Part shown: positions 13,391 to 21,172 of the stretch, piece after piece
How positions within the stretch are numbered: the first letter of the stretch is position 1
Layout of the letters: every line of letters starts with the position of its first letter
DNA from: DATLSM01 sp049585815
Lineage (GTDB): Bacteria > Actinomycetota > Thermoleophilia > Solirubrobacterales > 70-9
Length of the DNA: 21,172 bases
NCBI GenBank assembly: GCA_049585815.1
Contig: JBAVAR010000164.1
Coordinates: forward strand, 1-21,172
Direction of reading: 5' to 3'
Translations under genes and position numbers: made by a program
Notes under the pieces: model-generated
The model's input: the letters and a program-made list of their open reading frames with translations, nothing else
What the model was told of the DNA's origin: nothing
The model's database searches: none

Positions 13391-13864
13391 ATGTTGGCGA
13401 CAATCACCGGCTACAGCGTCGGCCTCTTCATCCACATCCTGGCCGTCGTCTTGGCCCTTGGCCCCACCTTCGGCTACGCGCTGTTCTTCTCCGTCGTGCC
13501 GCAGTTCCCGCAGGCGACGCCGGCGATACTTGCCGGGATCCAGAAGTCCGACCGTTACCTCGTCAACCCGGGAATGATCGTGCTGCTCCTGGCTGGTATC
13601 TACCTGCTCGCCGAAGGACCCTGGAAGGGAAGTGAAGCGTTCATCGGCGTCGGCATCGTCGCGATCCTTGGGCTCTTCGGCCTCCAGCACGGTTTCTTTC
13701 AGCCGCAGGTTCGACGGGCAAAGGCCCTCGCCGAGCGGGACCTTGAGTCCGGCGGGGAGCTTGGCGATGAGTTCCTCGCCGTCTCCCGGCGGATCGGCCA
13801 GGTCGGCACCCTCGCCGGCCTGATCGTCGTCGTGACGATCTTCTTCATGGTCGTCAAGCCCTGA
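13391..13864 (+). CDS. Small four-helix integral membrane protein (DUF2269-like)
   Basis: This 157-residue protein has four hydrophobic helices near residues 8-36, 58-75, 82-100 and 134-155. A charged cytoplasmic-type loop (QVRRAKALAERDLESGGELGDEF) lies between the last two. The first helix carries a histidine (SVGLFIHILAVVLALG), as in DUF2269-type predicted membrane proteins. That family link is by resemblance only. The start at 13391 is preferred to an in-frame ATG at 13229, which overlaps prmA and adds a basic, non-membrane stretch. Function is unknown. It sits between prmA and murI, and no partner is evident. Confidence 0.75.
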   Translation: MLATITGYSVGLFIHILAVVLALGPTFGYALFFSVVPQFPQATPAILAGIQKSDRYLVNPGMIVLLLAGIYLLAEGPWKGSEAFIGVGIVAILGLFGLQHGFFQPQVRRAKALAERDLESGGELGDEFLAVSRRIGQVGTLAGLIVVVTIFFMVVKP

Positions 13865-13914
13865 GGCCCCTGTCCGCATCTGTTCTTCAACCCCGAGCCT
13901 CACTGCCGATCGCG

Positions 13915-14730
13915 ATGTTCGACTCAGGGGTCGGCGGCCTGACGGTGCTGCACGAGTGCCTCGTCTCACTTCCCGAGGAGGACTTCATCTACCTCGGCGA
14001 TACGGCAATGTTTCCCTACGGAGCACGCGACCCAGATCACCTGCGCCGACGGATCGCCGCGATTGCCGAGCTGCTGCTCGACGGCGGAGCCAAGCTGCTG
14101 GTGATCGCCTGCAACACGGCGACCTCGATCGGCGAGGGGGTGGTTCGCGGGGTCGCCGCCGAGCGTGGAGTCGAGGTCGTACCGGTGGTCGAGCCGCAGG
14201 CCGAGATCGCGGCGGCGATTACCGACTGTGGCCGGGTTGGCGTGCTCGCGACGCCGAACACGGTGGAGAGCGGCTCCTACCGCCGGGCGTTGGAAGCACA
14301 GGGCCGCCATCTCGAGGTGACCGAGGTCGAGGCACCGGACCTCGCTCCCTTCATCCAGAACGGCTCCGCCTTCGACGAGGAGACGATGGCGATGGCACGC
14401 GCCTACTGCGAGCCGCTGAAGGTGGCGGCGGTCGACACTCTGATCTTGGGCTGCACCCATTACCCGCTGGTCGCGCCGATGCTGCAGCGCATCCTCGGCC
14501 GTGACGTACGCCTGGTCAGCGGCGGCCACGCGGTCGCCGCCGCGGCGCAGCGTGCCTTGGCGCGCCGTGGCCTGGCCCGCGAGGGGGGTGGCGAGGGCGC
14601 CTACCGCTTCCTCTGCACCGGTGATGCCGACTCATTCCGCGAACTCGGCACCCGCTTCCTGCAGATGCCGTTGGGCAGGGTCGAGGCGGTCTCGCTCCCC
14701 GATGGCGACGCGTCTACCCTTATCCGATGA
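13915..14730 (+). CDS. murI: Glutamate racemase
   Basis: MurI converts L-glutamate to D-glutamate for peptidoglycan, without cofactor. The 271-residue frame has FDSGVGGLTVL at 2-12, the first catalytic cysteine C66 in ACNTATS, and the second, C180, in LILGCTHYPLV. The called ATG lies immediately before FDSG. Most MurI proteins have several residues before this point forming the first beta-strand (P-I-G-V-FDSG). The in-frame codons upstream read P-I-A-M-FDSG, so the true start is probably earlier. Only CTG codons (13903, 13870, 13861) are available there, with no ATG, GTG or TTG. The stop codon overlaps the yqeY start as ATGA. Confidence 0.92.
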   Translation: MFDSGVGGLTVLHECLVSLPEEDFIYLGDTAMFPYGARDPDHLRRRIAAIAELLLDGGAKLLVIACNTATSIGEGVVRGVAAERGVEVVPVVEPQAEIAAAITDCGRVGVLATPNTVESGSYRRALEAQGRHLEVTEVEAPDLAPFIQNGSAFDEETMAMARAYCEPLKVAAVDTLILGCTHYPLVAPMLQRILGRDVRLVSGGHAVAAAAQRALARRGLAREGGGEGAYRFLCTGDADSFRELGTRFLQMPLGRVEAVSLPDGDASTLIR

Positions 14731-15153
14731 GCCCGACGATCCTCGAGTTGGTCCAAGCGGATGTGCGCACGGCGATGAAAGCCCGCGAACGCGAGCGCGC
14801 GGCGGCGCTGCGGATGGTCGTCGACGCGCTCCAGCAGGACGCCAAGCTGGGCAAGGGCGATGAGATTGCCGTCCTCCAGCGCGAGCGCAAGAAGCGACTG
14901 GAGGCAGCAGAGGCCTACGCGCAGGGTGGGCGGGAAGAGCAGGCGGCCGAGGAGCGCCATGAGGCAGAGCTGATCGAGGCCTATCTGCCACGCCAGCTCT
15001 CCGATGAGGAGCTGGGCGAGCTTGTCGATGCTGCGATCGCCGAAACCGGCGCCAGCGAGGTGCGGCAGATGGGCGAGGTGATGTCGGCGCTGATGCCGAA
15101 GCTGGGCGGGCGGGCGGACGGCAAGCGGGTCAGCGCGGCGGTGCGAGAGAAGC

Positions 15154-15164
<11 letters not shown>
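14727..15164 (+). CDS. GatB/YqeY domain protein
   Basis: This 145-residue, mostly helical protein is of the YqeY family, related to the tail domain of GatB amidotransferase. Family features include the start LELVQADVRTAMKARERERAAALRM (residues 6-30), an ELIEAYLPRQLSDEEL segment in the middle, and MGEVMSALMPKLGGRADGKRVS near the C-terminus. YqeY proteins are thought to bind tRNA or take part in tRNA-dependent amidation, but the exact role of stand-alone members is not settled. The ATG overlaps the murI stop by 4 nt, and the 3' end overlaps phoH by 11 nt, placing it inside the operon. Confidence 0.9.
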
Positions 15165-16109
<945 letters not shown>

Positions 16110-16113
<4 letters not shown>

Positions 16114-16475
16114 CGGTCGATCTCTCCGACGTGCCGGAGGGCCTGCGCGAGCCGGTCGGGTTGGCTCTGGCAGCTGTCGGCCTCGCCGATGGGCACCTTG
16201 CGGTCGAGCTTGTCGGCGAGCAGCGAATCCGCGAGCTGAACCGCCAGCACCGGGGCAGGGACGCTGTCACCGACGTGCTCGCCTTCCCCGTCGACGGTGC
16301 CGGACCGAGCGCCGGCCCGCGCGAGCTGGGCGACATCGTGATCTGTGCGGCGCTCTGCTCAGACGTGACCGAGGCCGCAGTCCACGGTGTCCTGCACCTG
16401 TGCGGAATGGACCACGAGGTCGATCGCGGCGAGATGCTCGCGCTGCAGGCGCGGCTAATGGAGGATCTGCGATGA
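16110..16475 (+). CDS. ybeY: Endoribonuclease YbeY
   Basis: YbeY is a zinc-dependent endoribonuclease involved in 16S rRNA 3'-end maturation and ribosome quality control. The zinc motif is complete: H92, H96 and H102 within HGVLHLCGMDH. The upstream family segments LNRQHRGRDAVTDVLAFP (43-60) and ELGDIVIC (72-79) are also present. At 121 residues it is shorter than the usual 150 or so, mainly because the helix before the zinc motif is compact. The GTG start overlaps the phoH stop, and its TGA overlaps the era ATG. The corC-type CBS-domain gene often found between ybeY and era is not present. Confidence 0.93.
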
Positions 16476-17365
16476 CGCGCGCCGGCTTCGTCGGGCTCGC
16501 CGGGCGACCCAACGTCGGAAAGTCCACCCTGGTCAACGCGATCGTCGGTTCCCGGGTTGCGATCGTCTCGGGTCGGCCGCAGACCACGCGACGGGCGATC
16601 CGTGGCATCGCGACCGACCTCAACGCCGGCCACCAGCTCATCCTCGTCGATCTTCCCGGTGTGCAGCGCCCCCGCGACGTGCTCACCGAACGAATGCAGC
16701 GTCGGGTCGAGCGGGAGTTGGCCGACTCCGATCTGGCCCTGGTCGTCGTCAACGGCGAGGAGGGGGTCGGGCCGGGCGACCGCTTCATCGCCAGGGCGCT
16801 GCTCGGCGCCGGCGCGCGGCTGCCGGTGCTCTGTGCGGTGAACAAGTGCGACCGGGTCGGTCCGAACGGTCTGGTTCCGGTCCTCGCCGCGGCGGCGGAG
16901 CTGGATGGCGTCGATGAGGTCTTTCCGATCAGCGCAAGATCAGGCGAGGGGCTGGATGCGCTGGTCCAGAGGTTGGGGGAGCTGCTGCCCGAGGGGCCCT
17001 ACCTCTACCCGCCGGAGGATCAAAGCGACCAGTCGAGCGAGGTGCTGCTCGCCGAGCTGATCAGAGAGCAGGTGCTGAACCGAACCCGGGAGGAGATCCC
17101 CCACTCGGTTGAGGTCTCGGTTAAGGAGATCGCAACCCGCGAGGACGGCCTGGTCACGATCCGCGCCGAGGTATGGGCAGAGAGCGAGTCACAGAAGGGG
17201 ATCCTGATCGGCAAGGGCGGGGCCAAGGTGGGCGAGATCGGGGCGGGCGCACGCCGCTCCCTGGAAGGGGAGCTCGCCGCCAAGGTTCACCTCGACCTGC
17301 AGGTCCGGGTCCGCCGGCGCTGGCGCCGTGACGAGGACCTCCTCGATCGCCTGGGGATCGATTAG
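16472..17365 (+). CDS. era: GTPase Era
   Basis: Era is a GTPase that binds the 3' end of 16S rRNA and helps 30S assembly. The start at 16472 gives 297 residues, the family norm; longer in-frame extensions run back through ybeY and are not credible. G1 is GRPNVGKST at 11-19, the G2 region is PQTTR at 36-40, and G4 is NKCD at 124-127. The SARSGEG motif corresponds to G5. G3 reads DLPG (60-63) instead of the usual DTPG, and the following residues are VQRP instead of the common IHKP, a mild departure. The C-terminal KH domain contains ILIGKGGAKVGEIG (about 250-263). It ends the hrcA-to-era gene run. Confidence 0.95.
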   Translation: MTRAGFVGLAGRPNVGKSTLVNAIVGSRVAIVSGRPQTTRRAIRGIATDLNAGHQLILVDLPGVQRPRDVLTERMQRRVERELADSDLALVVVNGEEGVGPGDRFIARALLGAGARLPVLCAVNKCDRVGPNGLVPVLAAAAELDGVDEVFPISARSGEGLDALVQRLGELLPEGPYLYPPEDQSDQSSEVLLAELIREQVLNRTREEIPHSVEVSVKEIATREDGLVTIRAEVWAESESQKGILIGKGGAKVGEIGAGARRSLEGELAAKVHLDLQVRVRRRWRRDEDLLDRLGID

Positions 17366-17413
17366 CAGCACACCACCTCCGCACCGCCCGGTCCGGGGGC
17401 GTTCGGGTGTGAT

Positions 17414-17419
17414 TACGAT
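17414..17419 (+). promoter_or_regulatory. Putative -10 hexamer (TACGAT) before hisIE
   Basis: TACGAT ends 6 nt before the GTG at 17426, with no ribosome-binding site between. It fits a leaderless start for the his-trp run, in the 60-nt gap after era. An imperfect dyad (17369-17374 with 17406-17411) surrounds the gap. Confidence 0.5.
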
Positions 17420-17425
17420 GGCTGG

Positions 17426-18037
17426 GTGTTTGAGCAAGTGAAATTCGACGAGCGGGGCCTGGTGCCGTGCATCGCCCAGGATGCGCAGACGGGTGAGGTG
17501 CTGACCCTCGCCTACGCCAACGAGGAGGCGCTGGGGCTGACTGTCAAGACCGGTGAAGTGCACTTCTACAGCCGCTCGCGTGAGCGGATCTGGCGGAAAG
17601 GAGAAGAATCGGGAAACGTCCTGCGCTTGCGGCAGTTGCGGATCGACTGCGACGGCGATGCTCTTCTCGCCCTGGTCGATCCGGAGGGGGCGGCCTGCCA
17701 CACGGGTGAGCGAAGCTGCTTTCACCGCGAGCTGGGCGGGGGCCAGCGGGCGCCACTTGCCCATGAGGCGCTGCCGGCACTCGAACGCACCATCCGCAGC
17801 CGCGCAGCCGAGCGGCCCGAGGACAGCTACACGGTGAAACTGCTCGGTGAGCCCGGGTTGATTGGCGAGAAGGTCGCCGAGGAGGCCGAGGAGGTGGTCC
17901 GCGCGGCGCGCGAGGAGTCCGATGAGCGGGTCGCCGAGGAGGCTGCCGACCTGCTGTATCACCTCTGTGTCCTTTTGGCTTCGCGCCGAGTCGCGCAGTC
18001 CGTGGTGATGGAAGTGCTCAATGGCCGTCGCGGCTGA
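17426..18037 (+). CDS. hisIE: Bifunctional phosphoribosyl-AMP cyclohydrolase / phosphoribosyl-ATP pyrophosphatase
   Basis: The protein catalyses the second and third steps of histidine synthesis. The 203 residues join two domains. The cyclohydrolase domain (1 to about 108) has WRKGEESGN at 56-64, DCDGD at 74-78 and ACHTGERSCF at 90-99, with metal-binding cysteines C75, C91 and C98. The pyrophosphatase domain (about 114-203) has SYTVKLL, then KVAEEAEEVVRAA at 139-151 and an EEAADLLYHL segment with the acidic metal-binding residues. Many actinobacteria keep hisI and hisE separate, so the fusion is a useful lineage clue. The GTG start follows a -10 by 6 nt. The 3' end overlaps trpE by 17 nt. Confidence 0.95.
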   Translation: MFEQVKFDERGLVPCIAQDAQTGEVLTLAYANEEALGLTVKTGEVHFYSRSRERIWRKGEESGNVLRLRQLRIDCDGDALLALVDPEGAACHTGERSCFHRELGGGQRAPLAHEALPALERTIRSRAAERPEDSYTVKLLGEPGLIGEKVAEEAEEVVRAAREESDERVAEEAADLLYHLCVLLASRRVAQSVVMEVLNGRRG

Positions 18038-19529
18038 TTCCCAACTGAGCCTCGAGCCGAGCCTCGAGCAGGCTCGCGAGCTAGCCGAGCGGGGCAACGT
18101 TGTCCCGGTCTGCGCGACGCTTGTCGACGACTGCGAGACGCCGGTCTCCGCCTTCCTCAAGCTTCGCGCCGGGGAGCCGGAGGGGGCGCCCTGTTTCCTG
18201 CTCGAGTCTGCCGAGCAGGGCCAGGTAGGTCGTTACTCATTCGTCGGTTTCAGGCCTCACTCGGTGCTGCGCTGGAGCGACGGTGTGCTCTCGGAGGTCG
18301 GCGGGGAGGCGCGCGCGGCCCCCGACCCTTACGCCGCCGTCGCCGAGCACCTTGCCGCCTTCCGCCCCGCCCCGGTGGAGGGCCTTCCACCCTTCGCCGG
18401 TGGCGCGGTTGGTTTCTTTGGCTATGACCTGGTGCGCACCGTCGAGCCGCTCGGCGAGCCCAATCCGGATCCGCTCGGCCTGCCCGACATGGCGCTGATG
18501 GTCACTGATTCGATGCTCGTCTTCGACCATCTCAAGCACGAGCTGACGATTCTTGCCTGCGCCTTTGCCGATGCCGAGGGCGGCATCGACTCCGCCTACG
18601 CCCGCGCCGTCGAGCAGATCGCCGACGCCCGTCGCCTTCTGCGCGGCGCTGTGCCCACACCGGAGCGCCCGGCCCTCGCGGAGGTGCCGCGGTTTTCCTC
18701 CAACATGGAGCGGGAGCAGTTCGAAGCGGCGGTTGATCGGATCGTCGAGTACGTGCACGCCGGCGACGCCTTTCAGGTCGTCCCCTCCCAGCGCTTCTCC
18801 GCCCCCGCCCCGGTCGAGGCGTTCTCGATCTACCGCGGTCTGCGCGCCGTCAACCCCTCCCCCTACATGTACTTTCTCGAGTTCGGCGACTTCCAGATCG
18901 CCGGGGCATCGCCGGAGCCGCTGGTTAAGGTCCACGGCGACCGGGTTGAGACCCGGCCGATCGCCGGCACCTATCCGCGTGGGACCGACGAGGAGGAGGA
19001 TCGCCGGCTCGCCGAGCGCCTCATCAACGACCCCAAGGAGCGGGCCGAGCACGTGATGTTGGTCGACCTCGGGCGCAACGACCTGGGCCGGGTCTGCGAG
19101 TACGGCACGGTCGGCGTCGACGAGCTGATGGTGGTCGAGACCTACTCCCACGTCCTGCACATCGTCAGCCAGGTCTCCGGCAGGCTGCGCGAGGGAGTCA
19201 GCGCGATGGACGTGCTGCGCTCGGCGCTCCCCGCCGGCACGCTCTCCGGTGCCCCCAAGGTCCGGGCGATGCAGATCATCGACGAGCTGGAGCCGGTCAA
19301 GCGCTGCTCCTACGGCGGCGCGATCGGTTATCTCTCCTGGGACGGCGACCTCGACACCGCGATCCACATCCGCACCGTCGTCGTCAAGGACGGCCAGATC
19401 CACGTGCAGGCGGGCGGTGGCACCGTCGCCGACGCCAAGCCCGCCTATGAGTACAACGAGTCGGTGAACAAGGCGAAGGCCGTCTTCCGCGCCGTCGAGC
19501 TCGCCTGCAGGCAACCCGACTGGCGATAG
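18021..19529 (+). CDS. trpE: Anthranilate synthase component I
   Basis: TrpE makes anthranilate from chorismate using ammonia supplied by TrpG, the first committed step to tryptophan. It has 502 residues. The tryptophan-binding LLES element is at 60-63, within CFLLESAEQGQVGRYSFVG. The catalytic-domain signature RPIAGTYPRG starts at 312. The PIAGT form, rather than PIKGT, favours anthranilate synthase over aminodeoxychorismate synthase. Downstream blocks LVDLGRNDLGRV and AGTLSGAPKVRAMQIIDELE are typical. The ATG at 18021 overlaps hisIE by 17 nt, leaving no room for a leader-peptide attenuator directly upstream. Feedback inhibition by tryptophan is therefore the visible control. trpG follows after 3 nt. 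Confidence 0.96.
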   Translation: MAVAADSQLSLEPSLEQARELAERGNVVPVCATLVDDCETPVSAFLKLRAGEPEGAPCFLLESAEQGQVGRYSFVGFRPHSVLRWSDGVLSEVGGEARAAPDPYAAVAEHLAAFRPAPVEGLPPFAGGAVGFFGYDLVRTVEPLGEPNPDPLGLPDMALMVTDSMLVFDHLKHELTILACAFADAEGGIDSAYARAVEQIADARRLLRGAVPTPERPALAEVPRFSSNMEREQFEAAVDRIVEYVHAGDAFQVVPSQRFSAPAPVEAFSIYRGLRAVNPSPYMYFLEFGDFQIAGASPEPLVKVHGDRVETRPIAGTYPRGTDEEEDRRLAERLINDPKERAEHVMLVDLGRNDLGRVCEYGTVGVDELMVVETYSHVLHIVSQVSGRLREGVSAMDVLRSALPAGTLSGAPKVRAMQIIDELEPVKRCSYGGAIGYLSWDGDLDTAIHIRTVVVKDGQIHVQAGGGTVADAKPAYEYNESVNKAKAVFRAVELACRQPDWR

Positions 19530-19532
19530 GCG

Positions 19533-20096
19533 ATGCGCGTCCTCGTAATCGACAATTACGACTCCTTCACCTACAACCTCGTCCAATACCTGGGCGAGCT
19601 CGGTGGGGAGATCGAGGTGATTCGCAACGACAAGGCGACGGTGGCCCAGCTTCTCGAGCGCGGCCCGGACCGCGTCGTCGTCTCGCCGGGTCCCTGCACT
19701 CCGGCGGAGGCGGGAATCTCGGTTGAGGCGATCCGGGTCTTTGCCGAGGCCGGCACCCCCGTGCTCGGGGTCTGTCTCGGTCACCAGGCGATGGTCGTGG
19801 CGTTCGGCGGGCGGGTCGTGCAGGGAGAGCCGGTCCACGGAAAGGAGGCCGAGATCGACCACGACGGCAAGACCGTATATGCCGGCCTGCCGAGCCCCCT
19901 CGTCGCCGGCCGCTACCACTCGCTGATCGCCGATCCCGACCTGCCGGCGGAGCTCGAGCTGAGCGCGACGCTGGGCGAGGTTGTGATGGGCGCGCGCCAC
20001 CGCGAGCTGCCTGCCGAGGGTGTCCAGTTTCACCCCGAGTCGGTCCTCACCCCGCAAGGCAGGCAGCTGCTTGCCAACTTCCTCAACGAGGGCTGA
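19533..20096 (+). CDS. trpG: Anthranilate synthase component II (glutamine amidotransferase)
   Basis: TrpG releases ammonia from glutamine for TrpE. The 187 residues form a class I glutamine amidotransferase domain. The opening VLVIDNYDSFTYNLVQYLGE is characteristic. The nucleophile is C81 in GVCLGHQ, and the other triad residues are H167 and E169 in FHPES. The SPGPCTP segment at 51-57 forms the oxyanion region. The same subunit may also serve PabB for folate synthesis, as in many bacteria, but no pabB is in the window. The stop codon shares its last base with the trpD ATG (TGATG). Confidence 0.95.
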   Translation: MRVLVIDNYDSFTYNLVQYLGELGGEIEVIRNDKATVAQLLERGPDRVVVSPGPCTPAEAGISVEAIRVFAEAGTPVLGVCLGHQAMVVAFGGRVVQGEPVHGKEAEIDHDGKTVYAGLPSPLVAGRYHSLIADPDLPAELELSATLGEVVMGARHRELPAEGVQFHPESVLTPQGRQLLANFLNEG

Positions 20097-21124
20097 TGCC
20101 CAACGATGTCGTAACCCGGGCGATCGAGGCCGTTTGCCACGGTGACCACCTCACCGCTGATCACGCTTCCGCGGTCTTGGCCGAGATCATGGGGGGTCGG
20201 ACCAACCCCGTCCAGACGGGGGCCTTCCTGATCGCCCTGCGCGCCAAGGGGGAGACGGTGCCCGAGCTGGTCGGGTTGGCGCGGACGATGCGCTCGCTTG
20301 CCACCCATGTCACCAGCGGGCGAGGAGACCTCGTAGACACCGCGGGAACCGGCGGTGGCCCCTCGACCTTCAATGTGTCCACCACCGCTGCGCTGGTGGC
20401 GGCCGGGGCAGGCTGTGCGGTTGCCAAGCACGGCAACCGCTCCAGCACGAGCAGATGCGGCTCCGCCGACCTGCTCGAGGCGCTGGGGGTGAACATCGAA
20501 CTCGGCCCCGAGGCTGTGGCCCGCTGCATCGAGGAGGTCGGTTTCGGCTTCATGTTCGCCCCCCGCCACCACGCCGCGATGGCCCACGTGATCCCGGTCC
20601 GCAAGGAGCTGGGGGTGCGGACGATCTTCAATTTCCTCGGCCCGCTGACCAACCCGGCCGGCGCCTCACGCCAGCTGCTCGGCGTCTCCGACCGCCACTA
20701 CCAGGAGACGATCGCCGAGGCCCTGGTCGCACTGGGGAGCGTGCGGGCGATGGTTGTCGCCGCCGAGGACGGCGTCGATGAGCTCTCACTCGCCGCCCGC
20801 ACGCGGGTGATCGAGGTCGATGGGGGCGGCACCTCGGAGTGGTTCGTCGAGCCTGGCGAATTCGGCACTGCCCAAGCGGAGCTTGAGGAGGTCGCCGGCG
20901 GTACGCCGGAGGAGAACGCAAGCGACTCTCGCGCCGTCCTGGCTGGAGAGGGCGGCCCACGCCGCGACCTCGTCCTGCTCAATGCCGGCGCCGCGATCTA
21001 CGTTGGTGGTCTCGCCGCCGATCTCGGCGAGGGAGTGGCGAGGGCCGGCGCAGCGATCGATTCGGGCGCCGCCCGCCAGGTCCTCGACCGCCTGATCCTC
21101 GCCACCGCTGAGCTCGGCGACTAG
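20096..21124 (+). CDS. trpD: Anthranilate phosphoribosyltransferase
   Basis: TrpD transfers phosphoribose from PRPP to anthranilate, the second step of tryptophan synthesis. The 342 residues are of family length. The PRPP-binding glycine loop DTAGTGGGPSTFNVST is at 81-96. KHGNR is at 111-115, followed by SSTSRCGSADLLEALG, and the anthranilate-binding region has FMFAPRHHAAM, then RTIFNFLGPLTNP. It is not fused to TrpG. Close linkage to trpE and trpG, with a 1-nt overlap at the start, indicates an operon. The stop TAG lies 9 nt before the next GTG. Confidence 0.96.
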   Translation: MPNDVVTRAIEAVCHGDHLTADHASAVLAEIMGGRTNPVQTGAFLIALRAKGETVPELVGLARTMRSLATHVTSGRGDLVDTAGTGGGPSTFNVSTTAALVAAGAGCAVAKHGNRSSTSRCGSADLLEALGVNIELGPEAVARCIEEVGFGFMFAPRHHAAMAHVIPVRKELGVRTIFNFLGPLTNPAGASRQLLGVSDRHYQETIAEALVALGSVRAMVVAAEDGVDELSLAARTRVIEVDGGGTSEWFVEPGEFGTAQAELEEVAGGTPEENASDSRAVLAGEGGPRRDLVLLNAGAAIYVGGLAADLGEGVARAGAAIDSGAARQVLDRLILATAELGD

Positions 21125-21133
21125 GGTCGAGCG

Positions 21134-21172
21134 GTGGCGAGCTTCGAGCAGCTCCTCTCGGCGGCCCGGCGG
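21134..21172 (+). CDS. 5' end of a further gene, possibly trpC
   Basis: A GTG at 21134 opens a frame that runs to the window edge for 13 codons, reading MASFEQLLSAARR. It lies 9 nt after trpD. The position in a trp run and the short helix before the expected IAEIKRRSPS-type block would suit indole-3-glycerol phosphate synthase. That block is beyond the window, so the assignment is contextual only. Confidence 0.4.
   Translation, partial: MASFEQLLSAARR

Noticed and set aside
12650..13969. 439-codon minus-strand open frame opposite prmA and the small membrane protein
   Set aside because: Arg/Ser/Pro-rich with no domain, and opposite three supported + strand genes.
18237..20057. 606-codon minus-strand open frame opposite trpE/trpG
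   Set aside because: Antisense shadow of GC-rich genes whose own + strand products carry complete catalytic motifs.

Overview
The window is a high-GC bacterial chromosome segment of dense housekeeping genes, nearly all on the + strand. About a third of the genes start with GTG or TTG, and many neighbours overlap by 4 nt. The gene content points to an actinobacterium: a HadA/HadB-like MaoC dehydratase pair, hrcA-dnaJ without grpE/dnaK, and leuS, holA, rpsT and lepA close together. A fused hisIE and the absence of some usual actinobacterial neighbours suggest a deep lineage such as Thermoleophilia. That placement is inference from gene order and protein character, not a phylogeny.

Layout. 1-270: no gene, but several strong inverted repeats that could fold as RNA. 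271-4312: leuS, a small cupin and holA. 4319-4576: rpsT, the only convincing minus-strand gene, convergent with holA and divergent from murJ. 4645-8322: murJ and a large polytopic GT-C-like membrane protein, directly abutting. 8428-11073: lepA and a pair of MaoC-fold hydratase/dehydratase subunits. 11117-17365: a long, tightly packed run of hrcA, dnaJ, prmA, a small membrane protein, murI, yqeY, phoH, ybeY and era. 17426-21172: hisIE, trpE, trpG, trpD and the first codons of a further gene, probably trpC.

Functionally the window covers translation and its quality control (LeuRS, S20, EF4, PrmA, YbeY, Era), replication (Pol III delta), peptidoglycan precursor supply and export (MurI, MurJ), fatty-acid type dehydration (MaoC pair), the heat-shock branch (HrcA, DnaJ), and histidine/tryptophan synthesis.

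There is no mobile element, CRISPR array, tRNA or rRNA, and I see no new defence-type system. The most notable items are: (1) HrcA and its neighbour DnaJ both look internally shortened, with intact frames; (2) a long near-perfect palindrome lies in-frame inside the membrane glycosyltransferase-like gene; (3) a TAnnnT hexamer recurs 6-9 nt before the start codon of seven transcription-unit-leading genes, suggesting widespread leaderless transcription; (4) structured DNA lies upstream of leuS, probably outside the leuS mRNA; (5) rpsT and murJ share a palindromic -10 core.
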